From: HGM04593 sp045657945
GTDB lineage: Bacteria; Bacteroidota; Bacteroidia; Bacteroidales; Bacteroidaceae
Assembly (NCBI GenBank): GCA_045657945.1
Contig: JAZOUB010000037.1
Location: 62,001-126,000, forward strand
Reading direction: 5' to 3'
DNA: 64,000 bases
Part shown: positions 54,101-61,667 of the stretch, piece by piece
Numbering within the stretch: position 1 is the stretch's first letter
Layout: every line of letters begins with the position of its first letter
Translations under genes and position numbers: made by a program
Notes under the pieces: generated by a model
What the model saw: only the letters and a program-made list of their open reading frames with translations
What the model was told of the DNA's origin: nothing
The model's database searches: none

Positions 54101-56559
54101 GGCCCCAAAGACCAGAGTTCACTTTTTTGATTGACTTGAGCGAGAATGATACTACTAAGGTTTCTGATGTCAAACTTTATGTTTATACTTCGGATGGCGA
54201 TAAGAGAAAACTCCCAGCTATGTATGACGGGAAGTTAAATTGCTTTGTTGCAACAAGTTCGTTTGATATGTATAGTTTGCCAGTGAATATAACTGTGAAT
54301 ATGCATTATCATAATTACAATGAAGTTGATTCATTGTATCACAAAGATGCCTTAAATCAGTTGTTTAGCGTGTCAGATGTTCAAGTGTTAGAAAAAAAGG
54401 ATAAATCCATTTTATACAAGATTGTTTCTCATAAGAAGAATTTTTCTATTAGATGCATCTATTTTAAGCTATCCCAAGCAGAAGAAGAGAGAGTGATGAC
54501 CATAAACAATAGAATGATGTTCAATGAAGTAGAGGGTACAAGTTCAGAAAACAGATTGTTTGTTTCCGAAACAGGGGCATCGCAAATTATTCATCAAGAG
54601 CAAGATAGTTTGTTCATATTTTCATACTTTGATAATAATGATACCATTTTATGTAACAGTTTTTGGAACTTGCTGTGTGGAAGTAGCATGGAACAACCAA
54701 AGATGGTTCCAAAGAGGGCGTTTTATTATGATCCTTATGCTGATAAAACACCACAATCTACTGATGCACTTAACAATTGGAGAGATCACATTATACGCAA
54801 TGCAATATCTGCAGCAGATAAAAGACTAAAATGTGCAGATGAATTTGATAGAATTGCTATAAATACGGCGATAAAAGATCTCAGACAATGTGTAGGTTTT
54901 TCTATTGGCAGTTTCCTTACTTATACAATTAATCTTGGGATGTCTGCTAGTGGACGTCCTGGCAATGTGATAGAAGGAGCTCATCAAACATGGGAAACTG
55001 CTGATGCTGCAAGGGGATTTGGTGAAGGCATTGATGGCCTCTCAGCAAGAGGACGCGATTGTTTAAATACAATTTATAGTTACCCTGCATGTAATGATGA
55101 CGATGATGATGATAACAATCGAAAGCATACAGACGATGCTGAAGACAAACAAGACCCTTCAGGATATGTTTATGAAGCAGTGCCAACGAATAGAATTGAA
55201 GGTGTAAAAGCCACTGTTTATTATGATAATGACGGCCCCATAAAATGGGAGGCTGAAGAATATTCTGAAATAAACCCACAAATAACAGACGAGACAGGTC
55301 TATATGCTTGGGACGTACCACGGGGCAATTGGAAGGTTGTCTTTGAGAAAGAGGGCTATGAGACCACACAGACCGACTGGCTCCCCGTGCCTCCCCCACA
55401 ATTGGAGGTGAACATCCCGATGTCGCAAGCTGTTGCACCGAATGTTGAGAGTGCGAAGGGAATGGAAAGTGGTATCACTCTTGACTTCAGTAAGTACATG
55501 AAACCTAACACGTTGACAAAGAGTAATAGAGTAACGGTAACAGTTAATGGTAATAATGCCAACGGTGATGTAGAACTTCTGAATGCAGAAGAGAATCCTT
55601 ACAACAACGAGGAATATGTTTCTAAGATTAGGTTCGTACCTAATAAGTCATTCAAGACTACTGACGAGGTAATCATAACAGTGAAGAAAGAAGTGGAAAG
55701 CTATGCTGGAAAGAAAATGACCGAGGACTTCGTGCAGCGTGTGGAGATTGAATCGGAAATCACAGATATAGTTTGCGATTCTGTGATGACTGTTGACTAT
55801 CAAGGTACTGGTGTGTTGGAGCTGTCTGTTCTTCCCGCCGCTGCTGCTAAGGGCAGGATAGTACAGGTGACATCCTCTTCGGCAATGATTGCCGCTACTG
55901 ACGCGCAGAACGTGACGCTTAACGATGAGGGTAAGGCAAGTATCACTGTGTCAGGTGAGCTGCCTGGCAACGCCTCGCTCCATCTCTCAATGCCGGAGGC
56001 TGGCAAGGAGAAATATGTGGCTGTAAACGTTGTAACGAAAGAAGAAGAGGTGGTTAAGACTCCGAAGGCCTCGAAACTCTCTGGCAGCACCATGGAAGAC
56101 AGTTATCTGTTGACACTGACCTGTGCCACAAAGGGTGCTACCATCTACTACACTATTGACGGTTCTTGCCCCTGTGATGAGCAGAACCGCAAGAAGTACA
56201 CAGGTCCCATCACCCTGCCAGAAGGTCAGGTAACACTACAGGCCATCGCCGTTCGTGAAGGCATGGCAGACAGCGATATTGCCACATTCAATTACACCGT
56301 AATAAAAGATGAAGATACTGGCATCAAAAAAATTGAAGAAAGTTGTGACTTTGAAGCCTGTTATCAAGACGGTTTCATCGTAATATCAGGTGCCAAAGGC
56401 GCAAGCTGCCACATCTACGATCTGCAAGGCCGCGAACTTGCCACCCGTTCACGCATCAGTAATCACGCAAGAATCAATGTGCCAAAGACCGATGTATATG
56501 TAATAAGTGTAACTTTCGCTAACGAGCAAACTGTGGTTCATAAAATTATGAGTAAATAA
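51172..56559 (+). CDS. Giant secreted multi-domain protein with chitobiase-type beta domain and T9SS-type tail
   Basis: 1795 residues. Signal peptide (LLSCYTPLFGQ), an OB-like/DUF-type region (~170-260, VFADVKKVSEGDSV), a carboxypeptidase-regulatory-like part (~430-500), several Ig-like beta domains, an Asp run (DDDDDD, ~1309), a DPSGYVYEAVP module at ~1327 followed by a bacterial Ig-like part (~1420-1530), a chitobiase/hexosaminidase C-terminal-like domain (GATIYYTIDGSCPCD, ~1653) and a T9SS-type end (HIYDLQGRELATRSR...VVHKIMSK). I see no catalytic motif. The first 4.1 kb is strikingly AT-rich with different codon use; the last 1.2 kb is like the host. It sits between two yifB tails, so it looks imported. 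Probably a surface adhesin or cargo; no function is claimed. Confidence 0.8.
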   Translation: MKMKSKLILLLTTLLSCYTPLFGQVIFDFDNEGQELFGLSGESTNETSDGDILKEVIATIGDYSVIVSPKVETMPFNNRIWANAPKLRLYSGTCEILSNGSNIHTIVFYHRGRFNLTTNVGELTTDGNQTVWTGDAKEIIFKVNSNSQIDKISVNLPPSHNDLVNISVFADVKKVSEGDSVRLSLNNAQVLFSQSGYTYVQDSTAALLFYSMDIPCVAGQVLNGYIDCSAHLYNGQYELITNGATDLTTFSVSEGNDVVPEERSINEALSDTLWNHLVVLRGLTIRIDGTQYYGIKDNKEIQIFNRFGYDINVSEGSIADVTGILMPYRNTVEIFPTQTVSDASSINLKIFDDNGVDVTDRVSVVWYNVSGNQVGTGSILGGVTKGETIFYSLFLDETLGQLYKEVIKQKVEPSPDGTCVCNLERIDVITLRGNVQSYGIPIYKANVEVFQWLNKKYLTTTTALTNENGLFEIQVYNDSTEILISAKDYIDNKIVRRSLSNGEMGTIDMEQVKGKVIEIKLSYQEAIRTGEAVNIQNWYSDTRNIAYSVRNMTKNVDVEDFSLQQGNIILPLGADNGDRILITAHSLNDKFSDAFAEATIETNDTAKVSLALVAYGGIEATCLSMRDDQLIAMIYDADEKLVMRSVFSTSRVTFANLKSGDYKLLMMGYNGAVGSIGSISELGAFGLMENVDYIINNVAVNDGQISTLTIADVPELDASKFEYTGENTYYLCDKSLMTVGKLVTLTTRVDFKEQFIKDIKNVNVVIDIPEGCEFEPNSVVVGTKALKYSQNGNKLIISLEKEDIDSRIRFCINPLQAGTYLTTANVEFDCKGEKSQPIGQAVFTISSGKFFVPETTSTPNIKVRGIASPRATVDIYDGDYVIGTTVALSDGKWSSECVLHNAYNLSTHSIHAVCTGTDGKVTNTESLDCLYDINAIFVKSVTMINTYHTIADHAEKESRMTFDFVNLTTTPKSYSFWPQRPEFTFLIDLSENDTTKVSDVKLYVYTSDGDKRKLPAMYDGKLNCFVATSSFDMYSLPVNITVNMHYHNYNEVDSLYHKDALNQLFSVSDVQVLEKKDKSILYKIVSHKKNFSIRCIYFKLSQAEEERVMTINNRMMFNEVEGTSSENRLFVSETGASQIIHQEQDSLFIFSYFDNNDTILCNSFWNLLCGSSMEQPKMVPKRAFYYDPYADKTPQSTDALNNWRDHIIRNAISAADKRLKCADEFDRIAINTAIKDLRQCVGFSIGSFLTYTINLGMSASGRPGNVIEGAHQTWETADAARGFGEGIDGLSARGRDCLNTIYSYPACNDDDDDDNNRKHTDDAEDKQDPSGYVYEAVPTNRIEGVKATVYYDNDGPIKWEAEEYSEINPQITDETGLYAWDVPRGNWKVVFEKEGYETTQTDWLPVPPPQLEVNIPMSQAVAPNVESAKGMESGITLDFSKYMKPNTLTKSNRVTVTVNGNNANGDVELLNAEENPYNNEEYVSKIRFVPNKSFKTTDEVIITVKKEVESYAGKKMTEDFVQRVEIESEITDIVCDSVMTVDYQGTGVLELSVLPAAAAKGRIVQVTSSSAMIAATDAQNVTLNDEGKASITVSGELPGNASLHLSMPEAGKEKYVAVNVVTKEEEVVKTPKASKLSGSTMEDSYLLTLTCATKGATIYYTIDGSCPCDEQNRKKYTGPITLPEGQVTLQAIAVREGMADSDIATFNYTVIKDEDTGIKKIEESCDFEACYQDGFIVISGAKGASCHIYDLQGRELATRSRISNHARINVPKTDVYVISVTFANEQTVVHKIMSK

Positions 56560-56565
56560 TCTTTT

Positions 56566-56628
56566 CTTCAGCACATAGCCGAGGCCATAGGCTACCGCAA
56601 CCTCGACCGCGGCAGTTGGGGAACTTAA
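56566..56628 (+). pseudogene. Displaced 3' end of yifB (right copy of the boundary repeat)
   Basis: The frame reads LQHIAEAIGYRNLDRGSWGT and stops with TAA at 56626-56628. It equals the C-terminal end of YifB (canonical HIAEAI.YR.LDR.W) but no YifB body precedes it; the giant gene's stop lies just upstream. The GC-rich codons (GGC, CGC, AAC) look more native than those in the yifB copy at 50881. Confidence 0.85.
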
Positions 56629-56640
56629 ACAAACTGAAAG

Positions 56641-56880
56641 GTGAAAGGTGAAAGGTGAAAGCTCGTGCAAACGAGCAAAATGCAAAGCTCGCTTTAGCAT
56701 TTTACTGCGAGTGTAGCCGAGTTTCAAGCGCACGAAGTGCGATTAAAACTGAAAGCCGCGAGTAAGCGAGAGCAGAGGAAAAACTTGTTTTTACTATGCC
56801 GAGCAGGAGCGGGTTCAAGCGCACGTAGTGCAATTAAAACTGAAAGCTGAAAACGGGAAGCGCACGAAGTGCGGTTAAAA
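56641..56880. repeat. Repeat-rich spacer: heptamers, hairpins and three copies of a 24-34 base unit
   Basis: GTGAAAG is repeated three times at 56641-56661. Hairpins: 56661-56676 (GCTCGT/ACGAGC), 56677-56703 (AAAATGCAAAG with CTTTAGCATTTT, loop CTCG) and 56779-56792 (five A with five T, loop CTTG). A unit beginning TTCAAGCGCACGAAGTGC and ending TTAAAACTGAAAGC occurs at 56723-56756 and 56814-56847, and its central part again at 56857-56880, each with a CGCAC-GAA-GTGCG mini-hairpin or a close variant. No gene is seen in 56629-56902. Confidence 0.75.
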
Positions 56881-56902
56881 TTAAACAGAATTCAATAGAC
56901 AC

Positions 56903-57487
56903 ATGGAAATAAAGAATATATGCATATACTGCGCATCGAGCAACAAGGCTGCTGAGGTCTATGGCGACACAGCATACGAGCTTGGCGCGCTTCTTGCCCA
57001 GGAGGGAATAACCGTAGTTACCGGCGCAGGCGGCATTGGCCTCATGCGTAAGGTCGAGGACGGCGCACTGGAAAACGGCGGCAAGGCCATTGGCGTGATT
57101 CCACAGTTTATGGTTGACCAGAACTGGCATCACCCCGGACTGACCGAACTCCACATCACAAACTCCATGCACGAACGCAAGCAGATGATGGCTAACCTTA
57201 GTGATGCAGTCATTGCACTGCCGGGCGGATGCGGAACTATTGAGGAACTGAGCGAAATTATCACTTGGAAGCAACTGGGGCTATACCTCAACCCAATCGT
57301 CATCCTCAACATCAATGGCTACTATGCCCCATTCATAGCACAGCTTGAGAAGGCAGTGGAAGAGCATTTCATGGGTGAGATACACAGCAAGATATGGAGC
57401 GTTGCCAAAACACCAGCCGAGGCTCTTGAAGCCATACGCAACACTCCACGTTGGAATGCCGAGGTAAGAAAATACGCAGCACTATGA
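56903..57487 (+). CDS. LOG-family protein (TIGR00730 type)
   Basis: 194 residues, Rossmann-like. KNICIYCASSNKA at the N-terminus, VVTGAGGIGLM in the nucleotide-binding stretch, and PGGCGTIEEL, the LOG signature. Characterised members are nucleoside 5'-monophosphate phosphoribohydrolases that release the base. Its TGA overlaps the next start (ATGA at 57484), so it heads a run LOG-DUF4271 with hemD behind. The upstream region is full of repeats and shows no clean promoter. Confidence 0.9.
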   Translation: MEIKNICIYCASSNKAAEVYGDTAYELGALLAQEGITVVTGAGGIGLMRKVEDGALENGGKAIGVIPQFMVDQNWHHPGLTELHITNSMHERKQMMANLSDAVIALPGGCGTIEELSEIITWKQLGLYLNPIVILNINGYYAPFIAQLEKAVEEHFMGEIHSKIWSVAKTPAEALEAIRNTPRWNAEVRKYAAL

Positions 57488-58164
57488 CAGAGGCATTGGC
57501 ACCCTACTGCATAGCAACAGACAACATAATACTGTTGCTGCTAATTCTTAATCTAGTTGGCATATCGTATGTCATCATCATGAACGGTGCAAACATCTTT
57601 GAGCGCACAAAGTGCATTTTCTATTACGAGAGCAAGACACTGCCATACAACGACAGAACGCATATAACAAGAATTTGCAACCTGACAATGGATTTTCAGG
57701 CAGTCTTTTATGCCACATTGGTGTTCACAACAATAATTGGCAGACACACCCAAAGCATATCAAATAGCGGAACAACAAGTATATTACTGACGGTTGCAGT
57801 TCTCTCTGCAGTGTTCGTACTCATTAAGCGAGGAGTACACTACATTGTAAACAGCATACTATTCTCAAAGAGCGTTGCCGACGAGTGGGATAGTTTCTAC
57901 TCCTTTACCATCAAGCTATGGGGATTCTTGCTGACACCTGCCGTGTTGACCGTTTTATTTATTCCACAAGTACCTTTGAAATATATTGAATTTTATTCTA
58001 TTTTGACCGTCATTGCATACTTGTACACCATAATCAATGGGTTAAACAAAATCATTTTTGCAAAAAAATGCATTTATGTAGATATTTTTTTGTACCTTTG
58101 CGCGCTTGAATTTCTACCCTGCGCCACAGTGTGGAAAACAATGCTACATTTGGATGATTTATAA
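57484..58164 (+). CDS. DUF4271 integral membrane protein
   Basis: 226 residues with about six or seven hydrophobic helices (IILLLLILNLVGISYVII, FYATLVFTTIIG, ILLTVAVLSAVFVLI and others). It corresponds to DUF4271, a Bacteroidetes membrane family regularly encoded just before hemD, as here; I know of no established function. The start overlaps the LOG gene stop, favouring 57484 over the in-frame codon at 57451. The last 60-70 codons contain the hemD promoter. Confidence 0.85.
   Translation: MTEALAPYCIATDNIILLLLILNLVGISYVIIMNGANIFERTKCIFYYESKTLPYNDRTHITRICNLTMDFQAVFYATLVFTTIIGRHTQSISNSGTTSILLTVAVLSAVFVLIKRGVHYIVNSILFSKSVADEWDSFYSFTIKLWGFLLTPAVLTVLFIPQVPLKYIEFYSILTVIAYLYTIINGLNKIIFAKKCIYVDIFLYLCALEFLPCATVWKTMLHLDDL
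58093..58100 (+). promoter_or_regulatory. -7 element for hemD inside the DUF4271 gene
   Basis: TACCTTTG is an exact match about 85 bases upstream of the hemD start. It lies within the preceding coding region. Confidence 0.5.
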
Positions 58165-58182
58165 CGATTAAAATTTAGAAAA

Positions 58183-58926
58183 TTGAAGGTAAGTAAGATT
58201 TTGGTGTCACAGCCTAAACCGGCTACTGGAAAATCGCCATATTTTGACATCGCGGAAAAGCATAATGTACAGATTGACTTCTGCTCTTTCATCAAGGTCG
58301 AAGGAGTGACAGCAAAGGAGTTCAGACAGCAAAAGGTATCAATCCTGAACCATACAGCCATTGTATTCCTTTCACGCCATGCAATTGACCATTTCTTCAC
58401 ATTGTGCAAGGAGTTGAGAGTTACCATACCCGATGACATGAAGTACTTCTGTCTTTCGGAGACTATCTCATTGTACATTCAGAAGTATGTGCAGTACCGC
58501 AAGAGGAAGGTATTCTTCGGCAACGGGCATATACAGGATCTTGAGCCATTGTTCGCAAAGCACAAGACCGAATCGTACTTTGTACCGACATCCAATGTAC
58601 ACAACGATGAGTTGAACAGTTTGTTCAACAAATACGGCATACAGCACTCGCAGGCCGAGATGTACCACACCGTGAGCACCGAAATTGCACCCGAGTACAT
58701 CAAGTCATACGACATGCTCATCTTCTTCAGCCCACACGGTATTGACTCACTGAACAAGAACGTCCCCGACTATACCCAGGGTGAGCAGTTGATTGCATGC
58801 TTTGGCAATGTGACAGCCGAGTACATCAAGCAACACGGGTTGAGACTCGACCTTGAAGCACCGTCAGCCGCGGCAACTAACATGCCGGCAGCATTGGACG
58901 CATACCTGACAGCGAACAACAAATAA
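58183..58926 (+). CDS. hemD: Uroporphyrinogen-III synthase
   Basis: 247 residues. KILVSQPKPATGKSPYFDIAEKH is the start of the Bacteroidetes HemD type, and the second domain ends with FFSPHGIDSLNKN and FGNVTAEYIKQHG. It cyclises hydroxymethylbilane to uroporphyrinogen III for tetrapyrrole synthesis. The conserved N-terminus forces a TTG start at 58183; no ATG occurs in frame before residue ~85. It is followed by rnpA, a gene order conserved in Bacteroidales. Confidence 0.85.
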   Translation: MKVSKILVSQPKPATGKSPYFDIAEKHNVQIDFCSFIKVEGVTAKEFRQQKVSILNHTAIVFLSRHAIDHFFTLCKELRVTIPDDMKYFCLSETISLYIQKYVQYRKRKVFFGNGHIQDLEPLFAKHKTESYFVPTSNVHNDELNSLFNKYGIQHSQAEMYHTVSTEIAPEYIKSYDMLIFFSPHGIDSLNKNVPDYTQGEQLIACFGNVTAEYIKQHGLRLDLEAPSAAATNMPAALDAYLTANNK

Positions 58927-58938
58927 AAGATATTCCTT

Positions 58939-58963
58939 CAGCCTCGTCCACAAGACGAGGCTG
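58939..58963 (+). terminator. Hairpin between hemD and rnpA
   Basis: Perfect 10-base stem CAGCCTCGTC/GACGAGGCTG with a five-base loop. The tail (ATTCATT) is only weakly T-rich, so read-through into rnpA is possible. Confidence 0.55.
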
Positions 58964-58987
58964 ATTCATTAAAAAATAACAGCCAGG

Positions 58988-59395
58988 ATGAAACGTAACA
59001 CATTTCCGTTGAGGGAGCACCTAAAGAGCAAGAGCGCCATTGAGCAGGTATATGCAAATGGCACTTCAGTTACGTCATTCCCCATGCGTGCGATTTTCAT
59101 TGAGCAACAGCAGGAGACACAGGAACCAACTGCTGCAATTCTCATAAATGTCTCAAAGAAAAGGTTCCGCCACGCCGTTGACCGCAATCTCGTAAAGAGA
59201 CGCATACGCGAGGCATACCGCACAAGCAAGCATCCATTTGTCGAGGCGCTGGAAAATAGTGGCAAGAAGATGGCCGTTGCAATCATCTACATAGACAATA
59301 AACACAACAGCACTGCGTTTATAAGGAAGAAGATGATTAAACTGCTGGAAAGCATACTCACAAAAGAGGGCATAATATGCGAAAAATCCTTGTAG
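58988..59395 (+). CDS. rnpA: Ribonuclease P protein component
   Basis: 135 residues. The RNR-type helix KKRFRHAVDRNLVKRRIREAYR is the diagnostic RnpA motif. It pairs with the RNase P RNA to trim tRNA 5' ends. Its end overlaps yidD by 19 bases, as in many bacteria. Confidence 0.93.
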   Translation: MKRNTFPLREHLKSKSAIEQVYANGTSVTSFPMRAIFIEQQQETQEPTAAILINVSKKRFRHAVDRNLVKRRIREAYRTSKHPFVEALENSGKKMAVAIIYIDNKHNSTAFIRKKMIKLLESILTKEGIICEKSL

Positions 59396-59598
59396 CGATA
59401 CTGATACTACCTATCAGGTTCTACCAAAAGGTAATATCTCCAATGACACCACCATCGTGCCGTTTCACCCCAACCTGCTCACAATATGCAGTTGAAGCAC
59501 TGCGCAAGCACGGCCCCATCAAAGGGCTGTATCTCGCAATCAGACGCATCCTGCGCTGCCATCCTTGGGGTGGTTCGGGCTATGACCCAGTTCCATAA
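59377..59598 (+). CDS. yidD: Membrane protein insertion efficiency factor YidD
   Basis: 73 residues. RFYQKVISPMTPPSCRFTPTCS and YAVEALRKHGPIKGLYLAIRRILRCHPW are its signatures, with the three Cys residues kept. It assists YidC-dependent insertion at the inner membrane. Overlaps rnpA; a TatD gene follows after 12 bases. Confidence 0.95.
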   Translation: MRKILVAILILPIRFYQKVISPMTPPSCRFTPTCSQYAVEALRKHGPIKGLYLAIRRILRCHPWGGSGYDPVP

Positions 59599-59610
59599 AA
59601 CAAGTTGGCA

Positions 59611-60234
59611 ATGCGACTTATCGACATACACACCCATAACAACGATGCCGACAGCCGGCATGCAATCCTTAACACTTCCTGCCACATCCCCGGCAGGAAC
59701 ATCTCACTTGGAACACACCCTTGGGATATAACAGACAACTGGCAACAGCAGTTCGCAGCCATTGAGAAAGCTGTTACAGAACTGAATGTAATTGCCATTG
59801 GCGAATGTGGACTGGACAAACTGAAATCACCGGCAGGCATAGAGTTACAAAAGGAGGTATTCCGCACCCACGCCCTGCTTGCCGAAAAGGCCGGGAAGCC
59901 ACTCATCATACACTGCGTAAAGGCATACGACGAACTCATCGCCATACACAAGGAACTCTCACCCAGCCAAGCATGGATAATCCACGGCTTCCGTGGCAAG
60001 CCGGAACAGGCCGTACAACTCGTAAGAGTAGGCTTCTACATATCACTTGGCGAACAGTTCAACCCCGACAGCGCAAAGACTATCCCAACCGACAGACTCT
60101 TCATTGAAAGCGACGAAAGCCACAGTTCCATTACCGACATATACACCATGGTAGCACAAGCAAAAGGAATAACGGCCATGGAACTTGCGCAGCATACAGC
60201 ACAGAATGCTGTAAAATGCAATATCATATTGTAG
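59611..60234 (+). CDS. TatD-family metal-dependent hydrolase
   Basis: 207 residues, shorter than the ~260 of typical TatD. RLIDIHTHNND holds the first metal ligands, IGECGLDKL the Glu, IIHCVKAYDEL the later His and FIESDES the final Asp. TatD proteins are 3'-5' exonucleases or deoxyribonucleases. The ATG at 59611 is preferred to the TTG at 59605. The gene follows yidD by 12 bases. The missing length is in the central loops, not in the metal ligands. Confidence 0.88.
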   Translation: MRLIDIHTHNNDADSRHAILNTSCHIPGRNISLGTHPWDITDNWQQQFAAIEKAVTELNVIAIGECGLDKLKSPAGIELQKEVFRTHALLAEKAGKPLIIHCVKAYDELIAIHKELSPSQAWIIHGFRGKPEQAVQLVRVGFYISLGEQFNPDSAKTIPTDRLFIESDESHSSITDIYTMVAQAKGITAMELAQHTAQNAVKCNIIL

Positions 60235-60262
60235 AGCCAATCCATCTTTTTCATTGCAAAAA

Positions 60263-60293
60263 TTGCGACAGTAACAAATTTTCGATATTTTTG
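60263..60293 (+). promoter_or_regulatory. Promoter of the amino-sugar cassette
   Basis: TTG at 60263-60265, 20 bases, TATTTTTG at 60286-60293. The transcript would start almost at the first ATG (60298), favouring the ATG at 60313. Confidence 0.6.
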
Positions 60294-60312
60294 CCATATG
60301 AAGGAACACTTG

Positions 60313-60699
60313 ATGGACAAACTAAAGACACATACCGACAACCGGGGATGCCTCACTATCGTCGAGGAGGGACACGAAGTACCCTTCAAGATACAGAGGG
60401 TCTATTGGATACACAGCGTCCCACAGGGCGAGGAGCGCGGCAAGCACTCGAACAAAGTATCGTCGGAGTACGTCATAGCCGTCAATGGCAGTGTAGAGAT
60501 AACCCTTGAGGACAAGAACGGCAGGACAACCCACCTGCTTGATGCCAAGGACAAGGGACTGCTTATCCCGCCCGACACATGGGACGAGATAAGAAATTTC
60601 TCGCCCGATGCAGTACTGCTCGTATTGGCATCACATTCATATGACGAATCCACATACATAAACTCATACGAAGAGTTCCTGAAGCACATTGGCAAATAA
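60313..60699 (+). CDS. WxcM/FdtA-like sugar 3,4-ketoisomerase
   Basis: 128 residues, a single cupin. RGCLTIVEEG, VYWIHSVPQGEERGKHSNK (with the catalytic His) and NGSVEITLED lie as in FdtA, the enzyme turning dTDP-4-keto-6-deoxyglucose into the 3-keto isomer. RFb-type neighbours support this. The ATG at 60313 is chosen over 60298 because of the promoter; the first reading adds five residues. Its last base is shared with the start of the acetyltransferase gene. Confidence 0.85.
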   Translation: MDKLKTHTDNRGCLTIVEEGHEVPFKIQRVYWIHSVPQGEERGKHSNKVSSEYVIAVNGSVEITLEDKNGRTTHLLDAKDKGLLIPPDTWDEIRNFSPDAVLLVLASHSYDESTYINSYEEFLKHIGK

Positions 60700-61667
60700 T
60701 GGAACAACAGGCACACGAATACAGGATAGAGAGATATACCACCGGCAAGCAGGCCGAGTGGGACAACTTTGTCAACGCCAGCCGCAACGGCACATTCCTG
60801 CACATACGCGGTTACATGGACTACCATGCCCACCGCTTTGCCGACCACTCACTCATGTTCTACCGCGGAACTGAGCTCATTGCCATACTTCCCGCACATA
60901 CAAAAGAGGATAGTTTCTGTTCACACAACGGACTGACATACGGTGGCCTATTGCTTGCCCACGGCACAACTACCGCCGAAGTACTTTGCCTGTTTGACAA
61001 AACCAAGGAATACATCCAGGCAAATACCGACGCTACAAAGTTCATATACAAGCCCACGCCACACATATACCACAGCTATCCCTGCGAAGAGGACCTTTAC
61101 GCCCTGTTCCGTAGCGGAGCAACGGTTGCCGAACGCAAGGTATCATCGGCCATTCCACTTGGAAATCCGTTGCCGATAAGTGGCAGACGCAAGCTGACAG
61201 AAAGCGTGAAAAGCCGCTTGAGCATTATTGAGGAGAACGACTTCACCACATTCTGGAACATTCTTGAAGAAAGACTGCAAAGCAAGTACGGTACAGCACC
61301 GGTGCACAGCATTGAAGAGATTACAATGCTCAAGGGACGTTTCCCCGAAAACATAAGACTATTTTGCGTTGCCGACGAAGGCGGCGACATGCTTGGTGGC
61401 GTCGTGCTTTTCATTACCGACAATGTCGTGCACATGCAATATTCGGCAACAACAGAAGAAGGTCGTCGCATAAGCGCACTTGACCATTTGTACGAACACC
61501 TCATACACACACATTTCGCCGATAAGAGATACTTTGACTTTGGCATATCGGTAGAAGATGGTGGACACTACCTAAACACCGGACTCATAGCCTACAAGGA
61601 ACGTCTGGGAGGACGCGCCGTAGTATATGACACATATATCATTGACCTTAAAGAGAGCTGCAGATGA
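60699..61667 (+). CDS. GNAT/FemAB-like acyltransferase
   Basis: 322 residues with two GNAT-like halves: EWDNFVNASRNGTFLHIRGY at the start, and MLGGVVLFITDNVVHMQYSA in the second. This matches the peptidoglycan-bridge/FemAB-like or Acetyltransf_6 type rather than the left-handed helix transferase usually found in fdt loci. It probably acylates an amino-sugar intermediate or glycan; the donor is not evident. It overlaps both neighbours by one and four bases, so the three genes form one operon. Confidence 0.75.
   Translation: MEQQAHEYRIERYTTGKQAEWDNFVNASRNGTFLHIRGYMDYHAHRFADHSLMFYRGTELIAILPAHTKEDSFCSHNGLTYGGLLLAHGTTTAEVLCLFDKTKEYIQANTDATKFIYKPTPHIYHSYPCEEDLYALFRSGATVAERKVSSAIPLGNPLPISGRRKLTESVKSRLSIIEENDFTTFWNILEERLQSKYGTAPVHSIEEITMLKGRFPENIRLFCVADEGGDMLGGVVLFITDNVVHMQYSATTEEGRRISALDHLYEHLIHTHFADKRYFDFGISVEDGGHYLNTGLIAYKERLGGRAVVYDTYIIDLKESCR

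Noticed and set aside
50881..56628. Integrase or transposase for the yifB segment
   Set aside because: No such gene, tRNA target or terminal inverted repeat is present between the repeats; only the duplicated tails remain.
58939..58963. Strong terminator after hemD
   Set aside because: The stem is perfect but the tail lacks a T run, so it is listed only as a possible hairpin.
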